Notes under the pieces: generated by a model
Told to the model about the DNA's origin: nothing
Database searches by the model: none
Seen by the model: the letters and a program-made list of their open reading frames with translations, nothing else
Origin: JAYFQE01 sp034927345
Lineage (GTDB): Bacteria; Bacillota; Clostridia; Saccharofermentanales; UBA5734
DNA: 64,000 nucleotides
Assembly (NCBI GenBank): GCA_034927345.1
Contig: JAYFQE010000003.1
Location: 62,001 to 126,000, forward strand
Reading direction: 5' to 3'
Shown: positions 52,270 through 61,224 of the stretch, piece after piece
Numbering within the stretch: the stretch's first letter is position 1
Layout: the number at the start of each line of letters is the position of its first letter
Translations under genes and position numbers: made by a program

Positions 52270-53773
52270 TAAACTCACCTTCCTCGATTGAATCGGGATT
52301 GACCACCAGAATATTGGATTCCGATGGTTTGTATGTTTCTGTATCTATAGGCTCGATAATCGCCGATTCGCGATCGTGGTCTTTGACCGTAACTTTGCAA
52401 ATCCGCGTGTAGCCGTTTATAACAATCATGATGGAGCTCTGGCCGGCCGTTTCATCAAAATCGATCAGCGAGGTCAGGGGAACCTTGAGTCCGGTGGTCG
52501 AAGACAAGGTCAGCTCAGCCTGAATCAACCGCCGGTCGGAAAGCCATTCCACCTTGCGGTCTGTCCGGAAAACCACCAGGGCGTCGGTGCCTGAGGCTTC
52601 GGAGCGGATAACCCGGCAATTCTCGATCGTGATGCCGTCGTTCGGCACATTGATCGAGTAAAACTGATCGACAATAAAACCGGCAGGACTGGTATTCGGC
52701 AAGAGAAAGATCAGATACTGGTACAAATTTGACGCTATGCGCAATACCGGACTGTCTTTGGCGACTGTTTGGCTGACGGTTAAGACCGCGTTGCTGTCCT
52801 GAATATACTTTTGGTAATCAGCGGCAGTAATCGAAGCGGCTGCATCCAGGGTCAGAATCCCTTCCAGGCCGTCCAGTTTAAAGGATACTAAACCCGGTTT
52901 CTGGCAGATCAGCGTGCCGGCGTCGAGCCCAAGGGATTGTTCCAGTGTTTTCTGCGTCTGTTTGAGTTCAACCAGGCGTGAATCCTCAAAATCTATATTC
53001 ATCAATTTAGACGTCCGCTGTTCCATAATAACCGACAATGAAGCTTCATAAGCGTTAAGATTGGCCAGAGAACCTTTGCTGGCATCGCTGCGCACCAGAT
53101 TGATCACTGCCGCTAATGAAGCGGCGCTTTCGTCATAGATAGCCTTAGCGCCGGCGCCCTTGCCATGAGACATCAGTTCATTCTGCAGATCGATCATATC
53201 GTTCTCGCACTTTTGCAGGCTTTTTAAATCCTCTTCCTTGCCTTCAGGTATGATTAAGGCTAGTTTCTGGCTTTTGGAAACCCGGCTGCCTTCGGTTGTC
53301 AAGGGTTTCAGAATACCGTCGGCCGGAGCGTTAAAGACTGCTTCATCGCGGGCAATTAAACCGACGCTGTCGATATTGTGCATCAGTTCGCCCTGCTGCA
53401 GGAACACAAAACGGGGCCGCGGCTTGGATTGTTTCATCACCAAGATGATCGCCACAAAAGTCACCAGCATAATCAACATGACCAAAATAGCTAAAGAAGC
53501 CGCCCGGCTGCGGCCTTTACGCCGTTCAATCTGAGCCAGCCGTTCTTCCGATGTGCGGGGAGTCCGGGGAATGCCGGATCCCGGGCGAGCGCCGGAACGC
53601 GCCGGCGGAGCAGTCTGTGCGCCGGGCCGGGCTTTTATACGAGCCGCAGCCGGCGCGGCCGCCGGTTTCGCCCGGCGCAGCGGTTCCTGACGGACAGGAT
53701 CCGGTCTGTCGGGCCTGTCGGGCGGCATCGGCCGCTGAGCAGCGTATCTGGCCGGCTCCGGGCGGCGCTTCAT
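52259..53773 (-). CDS. HlyD-like single-pass membrane protein
   Basis: 504 aa. A Pro/Arg/Ala-rich cytoplasmic N-terminus (about 1-85) is followed by one membrane helix (about 92-113, LAILVMLIMLVTFVAIILVM). An extracytoplasmic part of about 385 residues follows, with a split lipoyl/barrel-sandwich motif (LMHNIDSVGLIARDEAVFNA, PADGILKPLTTEGSRVSKSQ) around a coiled-coil insertion. Such proteins recur near sepF/yggS in Clostridia. Adaptors of this type usually pair with an ABC exporter, but none is nearby, so a structural role in division or envelope is also possible. The start overlaps the gamma-lyase stop (ATGA). Confidence 0.82.
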   Translation of the reverse strand: MKRRPEPARYAAQRPMPPDRPDRPDPVRQEPLRRAKPAAAPAAARIKARPGAQTAPPARSGARPGSGIPRTPRTSEERLAQIERRKGRSRAASLAILVMLIMLVTFVAIILVMKQSKPRPRFVFLQQGELMHNIDSVGLIARDEAVFNAPADGILKPLTTEGSRVSKSQKLALIIPEGKEEDLKSLQKCENDMIDLQNELMSHGKGAGAKAIYDESAASLAAVINLVRSDASKGSLANLNAYEASLSVIMEQRTSKLMNIDFEDSRLVELKQTQKTLEQSLGLDAGTLICQKPGLVSFKLDGLEGILTLDAAASITAADYQKYIQDSNAVLTVSQTVAKDSPVLRIASNLYQYLIFLLPNTSPAGFIVDQFYSINVPNDGITIENCRVIRSEASGTDALVVFRTDRKVEWLSDRRLIQAELTLSSTTGLKVPLTSLIDFDETAGQSSIMIVINGYTRICKVTVKDHDRESAIIEPIDTETYKPSESNILVVNPDSIEEGEFIGN

Positions 53774-55047
53774 TGGGGCAGCGCTCCCATCTTTTCGACA
53801 GCGAGAAGACAAGCCAGGCGAATCGTATCAAAATTCAATCCGCCCTGCAAATAGGCAGGATACGGGGGGCGAAGCGGCCCGTCGGCGGATAATTCGATGG
53901 AAGCGCCCTGGACAAAGGCTCCGGCCGCCATGATAACCTGGTTTTCATAACCCGGCATGTCCCAGGGCTCAGGCCGGATATGGCTGTCAATCGGGGACGC
54001 GGCTTGAATGGCCTGACAAAAGGATACCAGCCGGCCCGCATCGCCCAGGACAATGGTCTGTACAATATCGCCGCGTTCGGCCAGCGGCGCCGGAAAAGTG
54101 CGATAACCGGCCAACTCAAAAATCGCCGACGCATAAGCGGCGCCCATCAGGCTTTCCGCCACAACATGCGGCGCCTGATAAAAGCCCTGCGCGATCAATC
54201 GGGAAAATCCCAAAGTGGGACCGACATGGCTGCTCAGGCCCGGAGCGTTCAAACGGTCCGCCACGCGTTCCACCAGATCAGCCCGGCCGGCAATGTAGCC
54301 GCCGGAGGGGCAAAGGCCGCCGCCCGGATTTTTAATCAGGGATCCTGCGCACAGATCGGCGCCGACCATGCAGGGTTCAAGGGTTTCGGTAAATTCGCCA
54401 TAGCAGTTGTCGACCAGAATGACAGCCCGACTGCCGGCCTGACGGACCGACTGGCAAATTAAAGCCAGATCGGCCGCCAGCAAAGACCGTCGCAGGGTAT
54501 AACCGCGCGACTTTTGGATGAAAACAACTTTAGTCCGCTCTGATAAATTTTTACCGATCGCATCCAAATCAGGGCTGCCGTCATCCTGTAAAGCCACTTC
54601 ACGGTATGAAACGCCGAAATCGCGCAATGATCCTGTATCAGAAGCCGACGGGCCGAGCCCAATCGCATTTTGCAAAGTATCATAAGGACGTCCGGTTACC
54701 GAAAGCAGCTCATCACCCGGCCGCAGCAAAGCAAACAGGCAGAGCGCCAGCGCCTGGGTTCCGGAACTGATCTGGATGCGGACCAAAGCGGCTTCGGCGC
54801 CGAAAGTCCGGGCAAAAGCCGATTCGATCTGTTCCCGGCCCAGATCGCCGTAACCATAGCCCGTGCTGCCGCCCAGCTGACTTTCCGCCAGACGGGCAGT
54901 CTGGAGCGCGGATAAGACACGCAGCTGGTTGATTTCACGTTTTCTCCTGATTTCAGCGAAAGCAGGCGCCGCTGTCGCGAGCGCCTGCTCAGATAAACGA
55001 TATGTTGATTCGGAAATACCGAAGGATTGATATGCAGCAAAACTCAA
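53770..55047 (-). CDS. Methionine gamma-lyase family protein (YnbB/aluminium-resistance type)
   Basis: PLP-dependent fold type I protein, 425 aa. GGSTGYGYGDLGREQIESAF, VRIQISSGTQALALCLFALL, FIQKSRGYTLRRSL, ILVDNCYGEFTETLEP (PLP Asp) and AGSLIKNPGGGLCPSGGYIA (Schiff-base Lys) match the family that includes Bacillus YnbB. The annotated gamma-lyase activity is by family name only. The start is a TTG that overlaps the ACT gene stop (TTGA), with GGAGG about 10 nt upstream. It follows the ACT gene and precedes the HlyD-like gene with overlaps on both sides. Confidence 0.9.
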   Translation of the reverse strand: MSFAAYQSFGISESTYRLSEQALATAAPAFAEIRRKREINQLRVLSALQTARLAESQLGGSTGYGYGDLGREQIESAFARTFGAEAALVRIQISSGTQALALCLFALLRPGDELLSVTGRPYDTLQNAIGLGPSASDTGSLRDFGVSYREVALQDDGSPDLDAIGKNLSERTKVVFIQKSRGYTLRRSLLAADLALICQSVRQAGSRAVILVDNCYGEFTETLEPCMVGADLCAGSLIKNPGGGLCPSGGYIAGRADLVERVADRLNAPGLSSHVGPTLGFSRLIAQGFYQAPHVVAESLMGAAYASAIFELAGYRTFPAPLAERGDIVQTIVLGDAGRLVSFCQAIQAASPIDSHIRPEPWDMPGYENQVIMAAGAFVQGASIELSADGPLRPPYPAYLQGGLNFDTIRLACLLAVEKMGALPQ

Positions 55048-55475
55048 ATGCCATAAACCTCCTTGCTGTCCAGAACACGGATTCCGGCCAGTTCCAGCTT
55101 TTCCAGAGCCATAAGGGGATTTTCCACACGAATCACGACAATGGCGTCGGAAGAAGCGCGGCCGACATAGGCATAAAGGTAGTCCACCGATATGGAACCG
55201 GAACTCAGTGTTTCCAATGCATGATCCAGAGTGCCCGGACGATCGGCAATGGCGATGGCAATCACCTGGGTCGAGCTGACCGTAAAACCGGCATCCGTCA
55301 AAACCGACTGGGCTTTATCCGGCTGATCGACAATCATGCGTAAAATGCCATATTCGGTCGTATCGGCAATATACAGGGCGCGTATATCGATTTGATGTTT
55401 TTTCAGGCATTTGGTTACTTCAGCCAGCCGGCCCGATTTATTTTCCAAAAAGACGGAGATCTGTTTAACAAGCAT
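55044..55475 (-). CDS. Tandem ACT-domain protein
   Basis: 143 aa made of two ACT domains: VKQISVFLENKSGRLAEVTK with CLKKHQIDIRALYIADTTEYG first, and AIAIADRPGTLDHALETLSS with ISVDYLYAYVG second. ACT domains bind amino acids. Genes like this commonly follow iorAB in anaerobes and may sense an aromatic or branched amino acid; the ligand is inferred. AGGAGG lies 8 nt before the ATG. Confidence 0.92.
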   Translation of the reverse strand: MLVKQISVFLENKSGRLAEVTKCLKKHQIDIRALYIADTTEYGILRMIVDQPDKAQSVLTDAGFTVSSTQVIAIAIADRPGTLDHALETLSSGSISVDYLYAYVGRASSDAIVVIRVENPLMALEKLELAGIRVLDSKEVYGI

Positions 55476-55487
55476 CACAAGTACCTC

Positions 55488-56093
55488 CTATGCGGGATTC
55501 TTGCTTTCTATTATAGCAGATCCGGCTTGAAATGCTTTATGATTGGCTGGACGAAGTTTTTCGGCAAAGACCTGGTCGATGGCGGTCAGAAAAAGCTCCG
55601 CCGGCAAATCCAGATAACGGGACATGGCGCCGATCATGACCATATTGACGGCCCGGGCACTGCCGGCTTCACGGGCCAGGCGGGCGCCGTCAAAGGCTTC
55701 GATCACCGCTTTATCACCGGCTGCCTGCCGCAGCTGTTCCAGAATATTCTCCGGATATTGGGCTTGCCCCATGGCAACGGTCAGGGGAATCGTCCGGGTC
55801 GTATTGATCAGAAGAACACCGCCCTCACGGAGCAAAGGCGCCCAGCGCAAGGCTTCCAGTTCTTCAAATGCCAAAATGATATCGGCTGTCCCCGCCTCGA
55901 CGATCGGCGAAAAGACCCGGCTGCCCATTCGCACATAAGTGACGACGCTGCCGCCGCGCTGCGACATGCCATGAACTTCAGAAACTTTTACATCCAAACC
56001 AAGACGACCGGCCACCAAGCCGAGCAACTTCCCGGCCACCAGGGTGCCCTGGCCTCCGACGCCGGCTAAAACAAGGTTAAGCTGCTTAATCAT
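55488..56093 (-). CDS. iorB: Indolepyruvate ferredoxin oxidoreductase beta subunit
   Basis: Gamma-type 2-oxoacid:ferredoxin oxidoreductase subunit, 201 aa. LNLVLAGVGGQGTLVAGKLL at the start, SEVHGMSQRGGSVVTYVRMG near residue 40 and VNMVMIGAMSRYLDLPAELF near 150 are family blocks. It forms an enzyme with IorA that oxidises aryl pyruvates to aryl-acetyl-CoA with reduction of ferredoxin. The start overlaps the iorA stop by 4 nt; GGGAGGTGA precedes it. Confidence 0.95.
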   Translation of the reverse strand: MIKQLNLVLAGVGGQGTLVAGKLLGLVAGRLGLDVKVSEVHGMSQRGGSVVTYVRMGSRVFSPIVEAGTADIILAFEELEALRWAPLLREGGVLLINTTRTIPLTVAMGQAQYPENILEQLRQAAGDKAVIEAFDGARLAREAGSARAVNMVMIGAMSRYLDLPAELFLTAIDQVFAEKLRPANHKAFQAGSAIIESKNPA

Positions 56094-57856
56094 CGGGCTT
56101 CACCTCCCTGCATTAATGCGTCAAATTTACAGACCCGGACACATAAATTGCAGCCGGTGCAACTGGCCGGATCGACGACCGGATAACCTTCCGGCCCGGA
56201 AACCAGCGCCGGACACATGATCCGGATGCAAGCCTTGCATTTCTTGCAATGATCAGTATCGACGCGAACCGCTCTATCCGGATTGGCTCTGCCGGCCGGA
56301 ATCAACGCGCACGGCCGCCGGGCGATGATCACGGAAACGCCTGGTTTAGCTGTTTCTTCCTGTACGACGGTTTCGACTTGCCAGGTATCCGCCGGATCGA
56401 CGATCCGGATGGAACCGACGCCGAGTTCCCGGCATAACGCTTCCAGATTGACCGCCGGCGCCGCTTGAAGACGGATGTTGCGGCCCGTGGACGGATTTTG
56501 CTGATGACCGGTCATACCGGTTATCGAGTTATCCAGAATAATAATCGTGCTGTTGCTTTGATTGTAGACGCAATTCAATAATCCGGTCATACCGGAATGG
56601 AGGAACGTCGAATCGCCGATTACCGCGACGGTCCGGCGGGATAACGCCCCGTCGGTCGCTTTGTCCATGCCGTGAGCCATGCCGATCGAAGCGCCCATGC
56701 AGACGCAGGCATCCATGGCGTTGGTCGGATTTAAAGCGCCCAGCGTATAACAGCCGATATCGCCGGTTACAATAACTTTTAACCGGCTTAAAGCCATAAA
56801 CAGGCCTTTGTGCGGACAGCCGGCGCACATAACCGGCGGGCGGCCCGGCGCGGCGGTCAGGTCTTCGCGCCGCAGCGCGGGAACCGGTTCCGGATCCCGG
56901 GACAATACCCGACGCAAAAGAGCCGCTGAATATTCACCTTGCAAGGTAAAAAGAGACTTCCCTTCGCAGGCGATGCCGGCGGCGCGTAATTCTGTTTCCA
57001 GGAACGGATCCAGTTCTTCAACGACGACCAGACGGTCAACCGTAGCGGCAAAAGCCCGAATTGCTTCAATAGGCAGCGGCCAGATCAATCCCAGTTTAAA
57101 AATGGAAGCGTCAGGCAGCGCTTCACGGGCGTATTGGCTGGCAATGCCCGCCGTTACAAGGCCCAGGCTCTGCGAGCGCCGGATAATCTGATGACGGCCA
57201 AGATCGCCGGCTGCCGAATCAACTGCCAGCCGGGCCATCCGGTCTTCCACGACACGATGTCTGGCTATGGCCATAGCCGGCATCATCACATTTTTAGCGA
57301 CATTCTTTACATAAGGACGGATCACCTGTTCTTGAGGCTCAGCCAATTGAACCGGCGAGCGCGAATGAGCCACACGGGTGGTCAGACGCAGCAGAACAGG
57401 CGTATCATACTGCTCGGACAGGGCGAAAGCCGCCTGGACATAATCCTGGCATTCCTGACTGTCGGCCGGTTCGAACATGGGGATTTTTGCTGCGCGGGCG
57501 TAATTGCGGCTGTCTTGTTCATTTTGGGAACTATGCATACCCGGATCATCCGCGACGACAATAACCAAACCGCCGTTAATCCCTGTATAGGAAGCGGTAA
57601 ATAACGGATCGGCAGCCACATTCAGGCCGACATGTTTCATACAGGACATGGCGCGGGCGCCGGCCAGGCTGGCGCCGACAGAAACTTCCAGGCCGACCTT
57701 TTCATTGGGCGCCCACTCACAATACACACGCTCAAACTGGGTGATCGATTCAGTAATCTCGGTACTGGGCGTACCGGGATATGACGAAACCACTTTGACG
57801 CCGGCCGCGTAAGCGCCGCGGGCCACTGCCTCATTACCCAGCAATATTTGTTCCAA
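56090..57856 (-). CDS. iorA: Indolepyruvate ferredoxin oxidoreductase alpha subunit
   Basis: 588 aa. The pyrimidine-binding domain starts with ILLGNEAVARGAYAAGVKVV then SSYPGTPSTEI. The TPP domain has CAGCPHKGLF, VTGDIGCYTLGAL and VIGDSTFLHSGMTGLLN, with the Mg/TPP Asp and Asn. The C-terminus is a 2[4Fe-4S] ferredoxin: CKKCKACIRIMCPA and CTGCNLCVRVCKFDAL. The start is a TTG with GGTGAT just upstream. IorAB ferments Trp, Phe and Tyr through their keto acids in anaerobes; an ATP-forming arylacetyl-CoA ligase is not in the window. Confidence 0.95.
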   Translation of the reverse strand: MEQILLGNEAVARGAYAAGVKVVSSYPGTPSTEITESITQFERVYCEWAPNEKVGLEVSVGASLAGARAMSCMKHVGLNVAADPLFTASYTGINGGLVIVVADDPGMHSSQNEQDSRNYARAAKIPMFEPADSQECQDYVQAAFALSEQYDTPVLLRLTTRVAHSRSPVQLAEPQEQVIRPYVKNVAKNVMMPAMAIARHRVVEDRMARLAVDSAAGDLGRHQIIRRSQSLGLVTAGIASQYAREALPDASIFKLGLIWPLPIEAIRAFAATVDRLVVVEELDPFLETELRAAGIACEGKSLFTLQGEYSAALLRRVLSRDPEPVPALRREDLTAAPGRPPVMCAGCPHKGLFMALSRLKVIVTGDIGCYTLGALNPTNAMDACVCMGASIGMAHGMDKATDGALSRRTVAVIGDSTFLHSGMTGLLNCVYNQSNSTIIILDNSITGMTGHQQNPSTGRNIRLQAAPAVNLEALCRELGVGSIRIVDPADTWQVETVVQEETAKPGVSVIIARRPCALIPAGRANPDRAVRVDTDHCKKCKACIRIMCPALVSGPEGYPVVDPASCTGCNLCVRVCKFDALMQGGEAR

Positions 57857-57890
57857 TTTGCATCACCACTTTTTCTAGATTTCGTTCCCT

Positions 57891-57919
57891 ATTATCGTTG
57901 ATTCCAGCCTCCGGCGCAA
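57891..57919 (-). promoter_or_regulatory. Predicted promoter of the iorAB operon
   Basis: TTGCGC, 17-nt spacer, GATAAT on the minus strand, 35 nt before the iorA TTG. It probably serves iorA through yggS, since these genes overlap or nearly touch. Confidence 0.6.
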
Positions 57920-57982
57920 GGGCTGTTCATGCTGAATGCCCCTAAAACCGGAAGACTGGAGATTTATTTTACAGGATCTTGA

Positions 57983-59446
57983 TCAGACGAATTTAGCGCC
58001 TTCAGGAATTTTCGAGCAGCGCTGCGTGGCGAGACTGACCAGCGGCGTTATGATAAAGGATATCAGGATAGCCAGAACCGCCAATCTGGGCGCCCAGATC
58101 GCAGTCGAGCTTTTGCCGATGATAACGATGGCCGCGCCAATGACAACGGTGCTTAGACCGCCGACCATACCGGCCGTTGCGCCCGCTTTGGTCATCTTCT
58201 TCATGTAAAGGCCCCAGAGATAAGGGCCCACAAAAGCGCCGGAAACCGCGCCCCAGGAGAAAGACATCAGAACGACAATCGCACTCGGAATGATAGCTAC
58301 CAAATAAGAGATCAAAACGAATAAAATCGACATGATTCTCATTAAAAGAATACTGTTGCTTTTCAGGATTGTCTTGCTGAAAGTCGGGGCCGAGACTAAA
58401 ACAACCGCCGCCAGTGTCGACATCGATGCCGAGAGCATCAGGATAACCAGGACCGCCATCATCTCCGGAGAGAGAATTGCCTCGAAAACCACCGGCATCA
58501 GTGTATCCAGATTTTGCGGATTAAAGCCCAGCTGCATTTTTTCATTGAACAAGCGGGAAAAACCGCCCATAAAATAAGCGCCGCCGCCGATCACCAGCGC
58601 GAAAACCGTGCTCATGATCATGGCTCGCCAGGTTGCTTTGCGATCGCGGATACCGTTGAATTTGGAAATCATCTGCGGCAAACCGAAGGTTCCCAGGCTG
58701 GTCATCAGAATTAAAACAATCAAATCAAAAGGCGCCGGACCTGCCCAGGACGCTAATGCCCCCTGTTGCAAGCCTTCGGCGCTGACAGCCGCCAGACCGC
58801 TCAACCCGGCGGGCAGGCCGCCGATCATATTGACGACTTTGACGACCATGTAGATAACGCCGAAAAACATGATCAGGCCTTGAATAACACTGTTGACGGC
58901 GGTGGAAATATAACCGCCGAAATATAGATATGCGGCGGTGATCACAGCCACTAAAAGCATGCTCCAGCGAGTATCCGCTAAAAAGGTGCCTTTGAAAAAG
59001 CTCTGCAGAATATAACCAAGGCCTTGATAGACTGAGGCAGAATACGGAATCAAAAAAATGAATATGATTATAGCAGAAAATTTTTCCAGACCGGGACTAT
59101 CATAGCGTTTACGGAAAAATTCAGCCATGGTCGTCGTTTTCATCGCCTGACTGATCCGGCGAGTCCGCTCACCCAGGAGCAGCCAGGCTAAAGTGCTGCC
59201 GATCACCGCGTTGCCGATGCCGATCCAGGTGGCGGAAATACCATAAGACCAGCCGAAACGACCGGCGTAGCCGACAAATACAACTGCTGAAAAATAAGTG
59301 GTGCCATAAGAGAAAGCCGAAAGCCACGAACCCATGCGCCGGCCGCCCAGGACATAATCATCGGCAGTTTTCACTTTTCGGCTGCTTAGAATGCCAACCA
59401 GAATCATGAGCAACAAAAACGCGCCAAGAATAACATACTTTAACAT
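57983..59446 (-). CDS. Sodium:solute symporter (SSS family)
   Basis: 487 aa with about 13 membrane helices. The N-terminus has SSRKVKTADDYVLGGRRMGS followed by WLSAFSYGTTYFSAVVFVGY, typical of PutP/pantothenate-type symporters. TMAEFFRKRYDSPGLEKFSA and GTFGLPQMISKFNGIRDRKA follow. The Na+ site fits LSASMSTLAAVVLVSAPTFS (adjacent Ser/Thr). The substrate (amino acid, pantothenate or other) cannot be assigned. It is transcribed alone toward iorA. Confidence 0.94.
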   Translation of the reverse strand: MLKYVILGAFLLLMILVGILSSRKVKTADDYVLGGRRMGSWLSAFSYGTTYFSAVVFVGYAGRFGWSYGISATWIGIGNAVIGSTLAWLLLGERTRRISQAMKTTTMAEFFRKRYDSPGLEKFSAIIIFIFLIPYSASVYQGLGYILQSFFKGTFLADTRWSMLLVAVITAAYLYFGGYISTAVNSVIQGLIMFFGVIYMVVKVVNMIGGLPAGLSGLAAVSAEGLQQGALASWAGPAPFDLIVLILMTSLGTFGLPQMISKFNGIRDRKATWRAMIMSTVFALVIGGGAYFMGGFSRLFNEKMQLGFNPQNLDTLMPVVFEAILSPEMMAVLVILMLSASMSTLAAVVLVSAPTFSKTILKSNSILLMRIMSILFVLISYLVAIIPSAIVVLMSFSWGAVSGAFVGPYLWGLYMKKMTKAGATAGMVGGLSTVVIGAAIVIIGKSSTAIWAPRLAVLAILISFIITPLVSLATQRCSKIPEGAKFV

Positions 59447-59494
59447 ACGTTCACTACCATCCTTCCTTGCCGCTCTTGCGGCGCTACAAGTTTT

Positions 59495-59522
59495 ATCATA
59501 TCACAGGATAAATGGTTTTCAA
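59495..59522 (-). promoter_or_regulatory. Predicted promoter of the symporter gene
   Basis: TTGAAA, 16-nt spacer, TATGAT on the minus strand. A small hairpin GCCGC-AAGA-GCGGC lies in the leader at 59469-59482. Confidence 0.6.
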
Positions 59523-59634
59523 GAGCTTTTTATGCCGGCGGTCCGGCTTATGCGGTTCGGGCAGGATCCGATATAGCCATCGGAAAAGAGTGGCAGACAA
59601 GCTATTCTATTGCCATCCATTTGCCTGTTTTTTA

Positions 59635-59664
59635 TTGACAAACAAAGGAGGCGATGCGTATAAT
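59635..59664 (+). promoter_or_regulatory. Predicted strong promoter of tRNA-Leu
   Basis: Perfect TTGACA and perfect TATAAT with an 18-nt spacer on the plus strand, 36 nt before the tRNA. This is the only full-consensus promoter I found in the window. Confidence 0.9.
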
Positions 59665-59700
59665 GGCTATTGCCCGAATCCCCTGTCTTACCTGATTGAT

Positions 59701-59783
59701 GCGGTCATGGCGGAACTGGCAGACGCGCACGTTTGAGGGGCGTGTGGGCAACCATATGGGTTCAAGTCCCATTGGCCGCACCA
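59701..59783 (+). tRNA. tRNA-Leu(GAG)
   Basis: Class II tRNA with encoded CCA. Acceptor arms are GCGGTCA and TGGCCGC (one G-T pair). The D-arm is GCGGAACTGGCAGACGC. The anticodon loop TTGAGGG gives anticodon GAG, reading CUU and CUC. The long variable arm has a TGG-gcaa-CCA stem, and the T arm is ATGGG-TTCAAGT-CCCAT. A consensus promoter and a terminator flank it. Confidence 0.97.
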
Positions 59784-60309
59784 GAGGAAGATCCCTGCAG
59801 CTGTAAGGCCGCGGGGATTTTTGTTTTCTTGAATAACACGCGAAAGAATACGTTCGGTTGTTTTTCTGTTTTTACAGCGTTTTTTTTGTGCTGTAAAAAT
59901 TAAGAAGAGCGATATAGACGCTATTCAGTCCAGCAAATAAACGATCTCCACATAAAACATTATTCTTAACGGCCCGGTTGGCATAAAGGCAAAACAAAAG
60001 GTCAAAGCTACCGCATGACTCCTGCTTTGATATAGTATAATGAGCTAATAGATGTTCCATTCCAAATGATGAATAATCTGACGGCTACTGAACCACCGAT
60101 ATGGTCGCAACTGAGTTGCGAATAGTGATGCTCTTATGGCAATGGACATCCCTGTTAACTTTATAGAGAAGCACGATAAAATGGTAGGGTATGGGTTGGG
60201 CCGGCTCCATCGATTCATTATTGGACTATGTCCGGAATGCGTTAGCAAAGAGAGATGATTTTTTCAACAAGCGACTTCATTTGAATCTATAAAAGGGAGG
60301 TTAGTAATT
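59784..60309 (+). other. Gene-poor, AT-richer stretch after tRNA-Leu
   Basis: 526 bp without a convincing gene. It starts with the tRNA terminator. A plus-strand TATAAT lies at 60036-60041. A possible 40-codon plus-strand frame at 60136-60258 contains GRLHRFIIGLCPECVSKE, which looks protein-like but has no Shine-Dalgarno and could be a fragment. Two short minus-strand frames (62 and 67 codons) have no ribosome sites. I found no repeat of the tRNA 3' end that would mark an integration site. Confidence 0.5.
59791..59826 (+). terminator. Terminator after tRNA-Leu
   Basis: ATCCC...GGGGAT stem with additional interior pairing, followed by TTTTTGTTTTCTT on the plus strand, 7 nt after the tRNA CCA end. 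Confidence 0.8.
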
Positions 60310-61131
60310 ATGGGATTGTTTAAACCGGATATAGATAAGTTATCAAAAAATAAAAATATTAAACGCTTAATCAAGGCTCTTGAATACGAGGATAAATCAG
60401 TAGAAACGACCAACCAGATTCGCAAGGATGCGGAAGAGGCGCTGATTAAAAATGCAATCTACATCAGTGTAAAAGATTTATCTGTTGCAGAAGAAGATGC
60501 AATAAGAGGCATGATTAACTTTAAATCACTGCCAATTCATATTAGTGCGAAGTTGCTTCATAGAGGTATGGATATTAATTTTGGCAAATATGAGGGTTTC
60601 TTAATTGAGTGGCAGGTTTTGTCCGCTGAAGTTGATAAGGTGCTTCTATTATCTGTTAAAAGTCTTGACTGCAAGCCATACAATGAAATCCAATCGGACG
60701 TAACCTGGGAAACCTGTACATTAAGGAAATGGTTAAATGGTGAATTTGTGAGCGGTTCGTTTTCACAGGAAGAACAATCCCAGATATTACTTGTTATAAA
60801 TAAAAACCCAGACAATCTGAAATATAATATACCCGGTGGACGAGACACGAGTGACAAGGTATTCTGCTTAAGTTATGACGAGGTAGATAAATATATGCCA
60901 TCAGAAAAATATAGAATGTGTTGTCCAACAGAGTATGCCAAAAGACAAGGTGTTTACGCCTGTGCTAACAAAGCATGCGCTTGGTGGCTCCGTTCGCCTG
61001 GTTCTATTGCTTCTATGGCAGAGGATATCAACGAGTATGGCACTATCAATCATGTTGGCTACGATGTCGACGGCGATAATAACTGCATGGATGGCGTTCG
61101 TCCCGCTTTATGGCTAAATCTGAAATCTTAG
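60310..61131 (+). CDS. DUF6273 domain protein
   Basis: 273 aa, cytoplasmic. An N-terminal helical part (about 1-70, DIDKLSKNKNIKRLIKALEY with EDKSV) resembles a HEAT-like repeat. A DUF6273 domain follows (about 90-273) with the marker ACAWWLRSPGSIASMA and the end GVRPALWLNL. GKYEGFLIEWQVLSAEVDKV is the usual domain start. The function of DUF6273 is unknown; related domains occur in secreted or phage-like proteins, often in many copies. GGGAGG lies 9 nt before the ATG. It is clearly more AT-rich than its neighbours and stands alone next to a tRNA, which suggests recent acquisition. Its last codons lie in a perfect 20-bp palindrome. Confidence 0.87.
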   Translation: MGLFKPDIDKLSKNKNIKRLIKALEYEDKSVETTNQIRKDAEEALIKNAIYISVKDLSVAEEDAIRGMINFKSLPIHISAKLLHRGMDINFGKYEGFLIEWQVLSAEVDKVLLLSVKSLDCKPYNEIQSDVTWETCTLRKWLNGEFVSGSFSQEEQSQILLVINKNPDNLKYNIPGGRDTSDKVFCLSYDEVDKYMPSEKYRMCCPTEYAKRQGVYACANKACAWWLRSPGSIASMAEDINEYGTINHVGYDVDGDNNCMDGVRPALWLNLKS

Positions 61132-61146
61132 ATTTGCAAATCTAAG
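61127..61146. repeat. Perfect 20-bp palindrome at the end of the DUF6273 gene
   Basis: CTTAGATTTGCAAATCTAAG is fully self-complementary with no loop and includes the TAG stop. No T tract follows. It could be a protein-binding or recombination site, or chance in AT-rich DNA. Confidence 0.6.
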
Positions 61147-61224
61147 CCATCTTTGTACGGATCCATCGCAAAACTGGCTTGAACCTGCATCGCCAGTGTG
61201 TGAATGGAACGGCCTGTTGATCGA

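Noticed and set aside
60136..60258. A 40-codon plus-strand frame with a Cys pair
   Set aside because: No Shine-Dalgarno and no family I recognise; kept only as a note in the gene-poor stretch.
59784..61224. Integrated phage or integrative element at tRNA-Leu
   Set aside because: No integrase, no phage genes and no duplicated tRNA end; composition shift alone is not enough.
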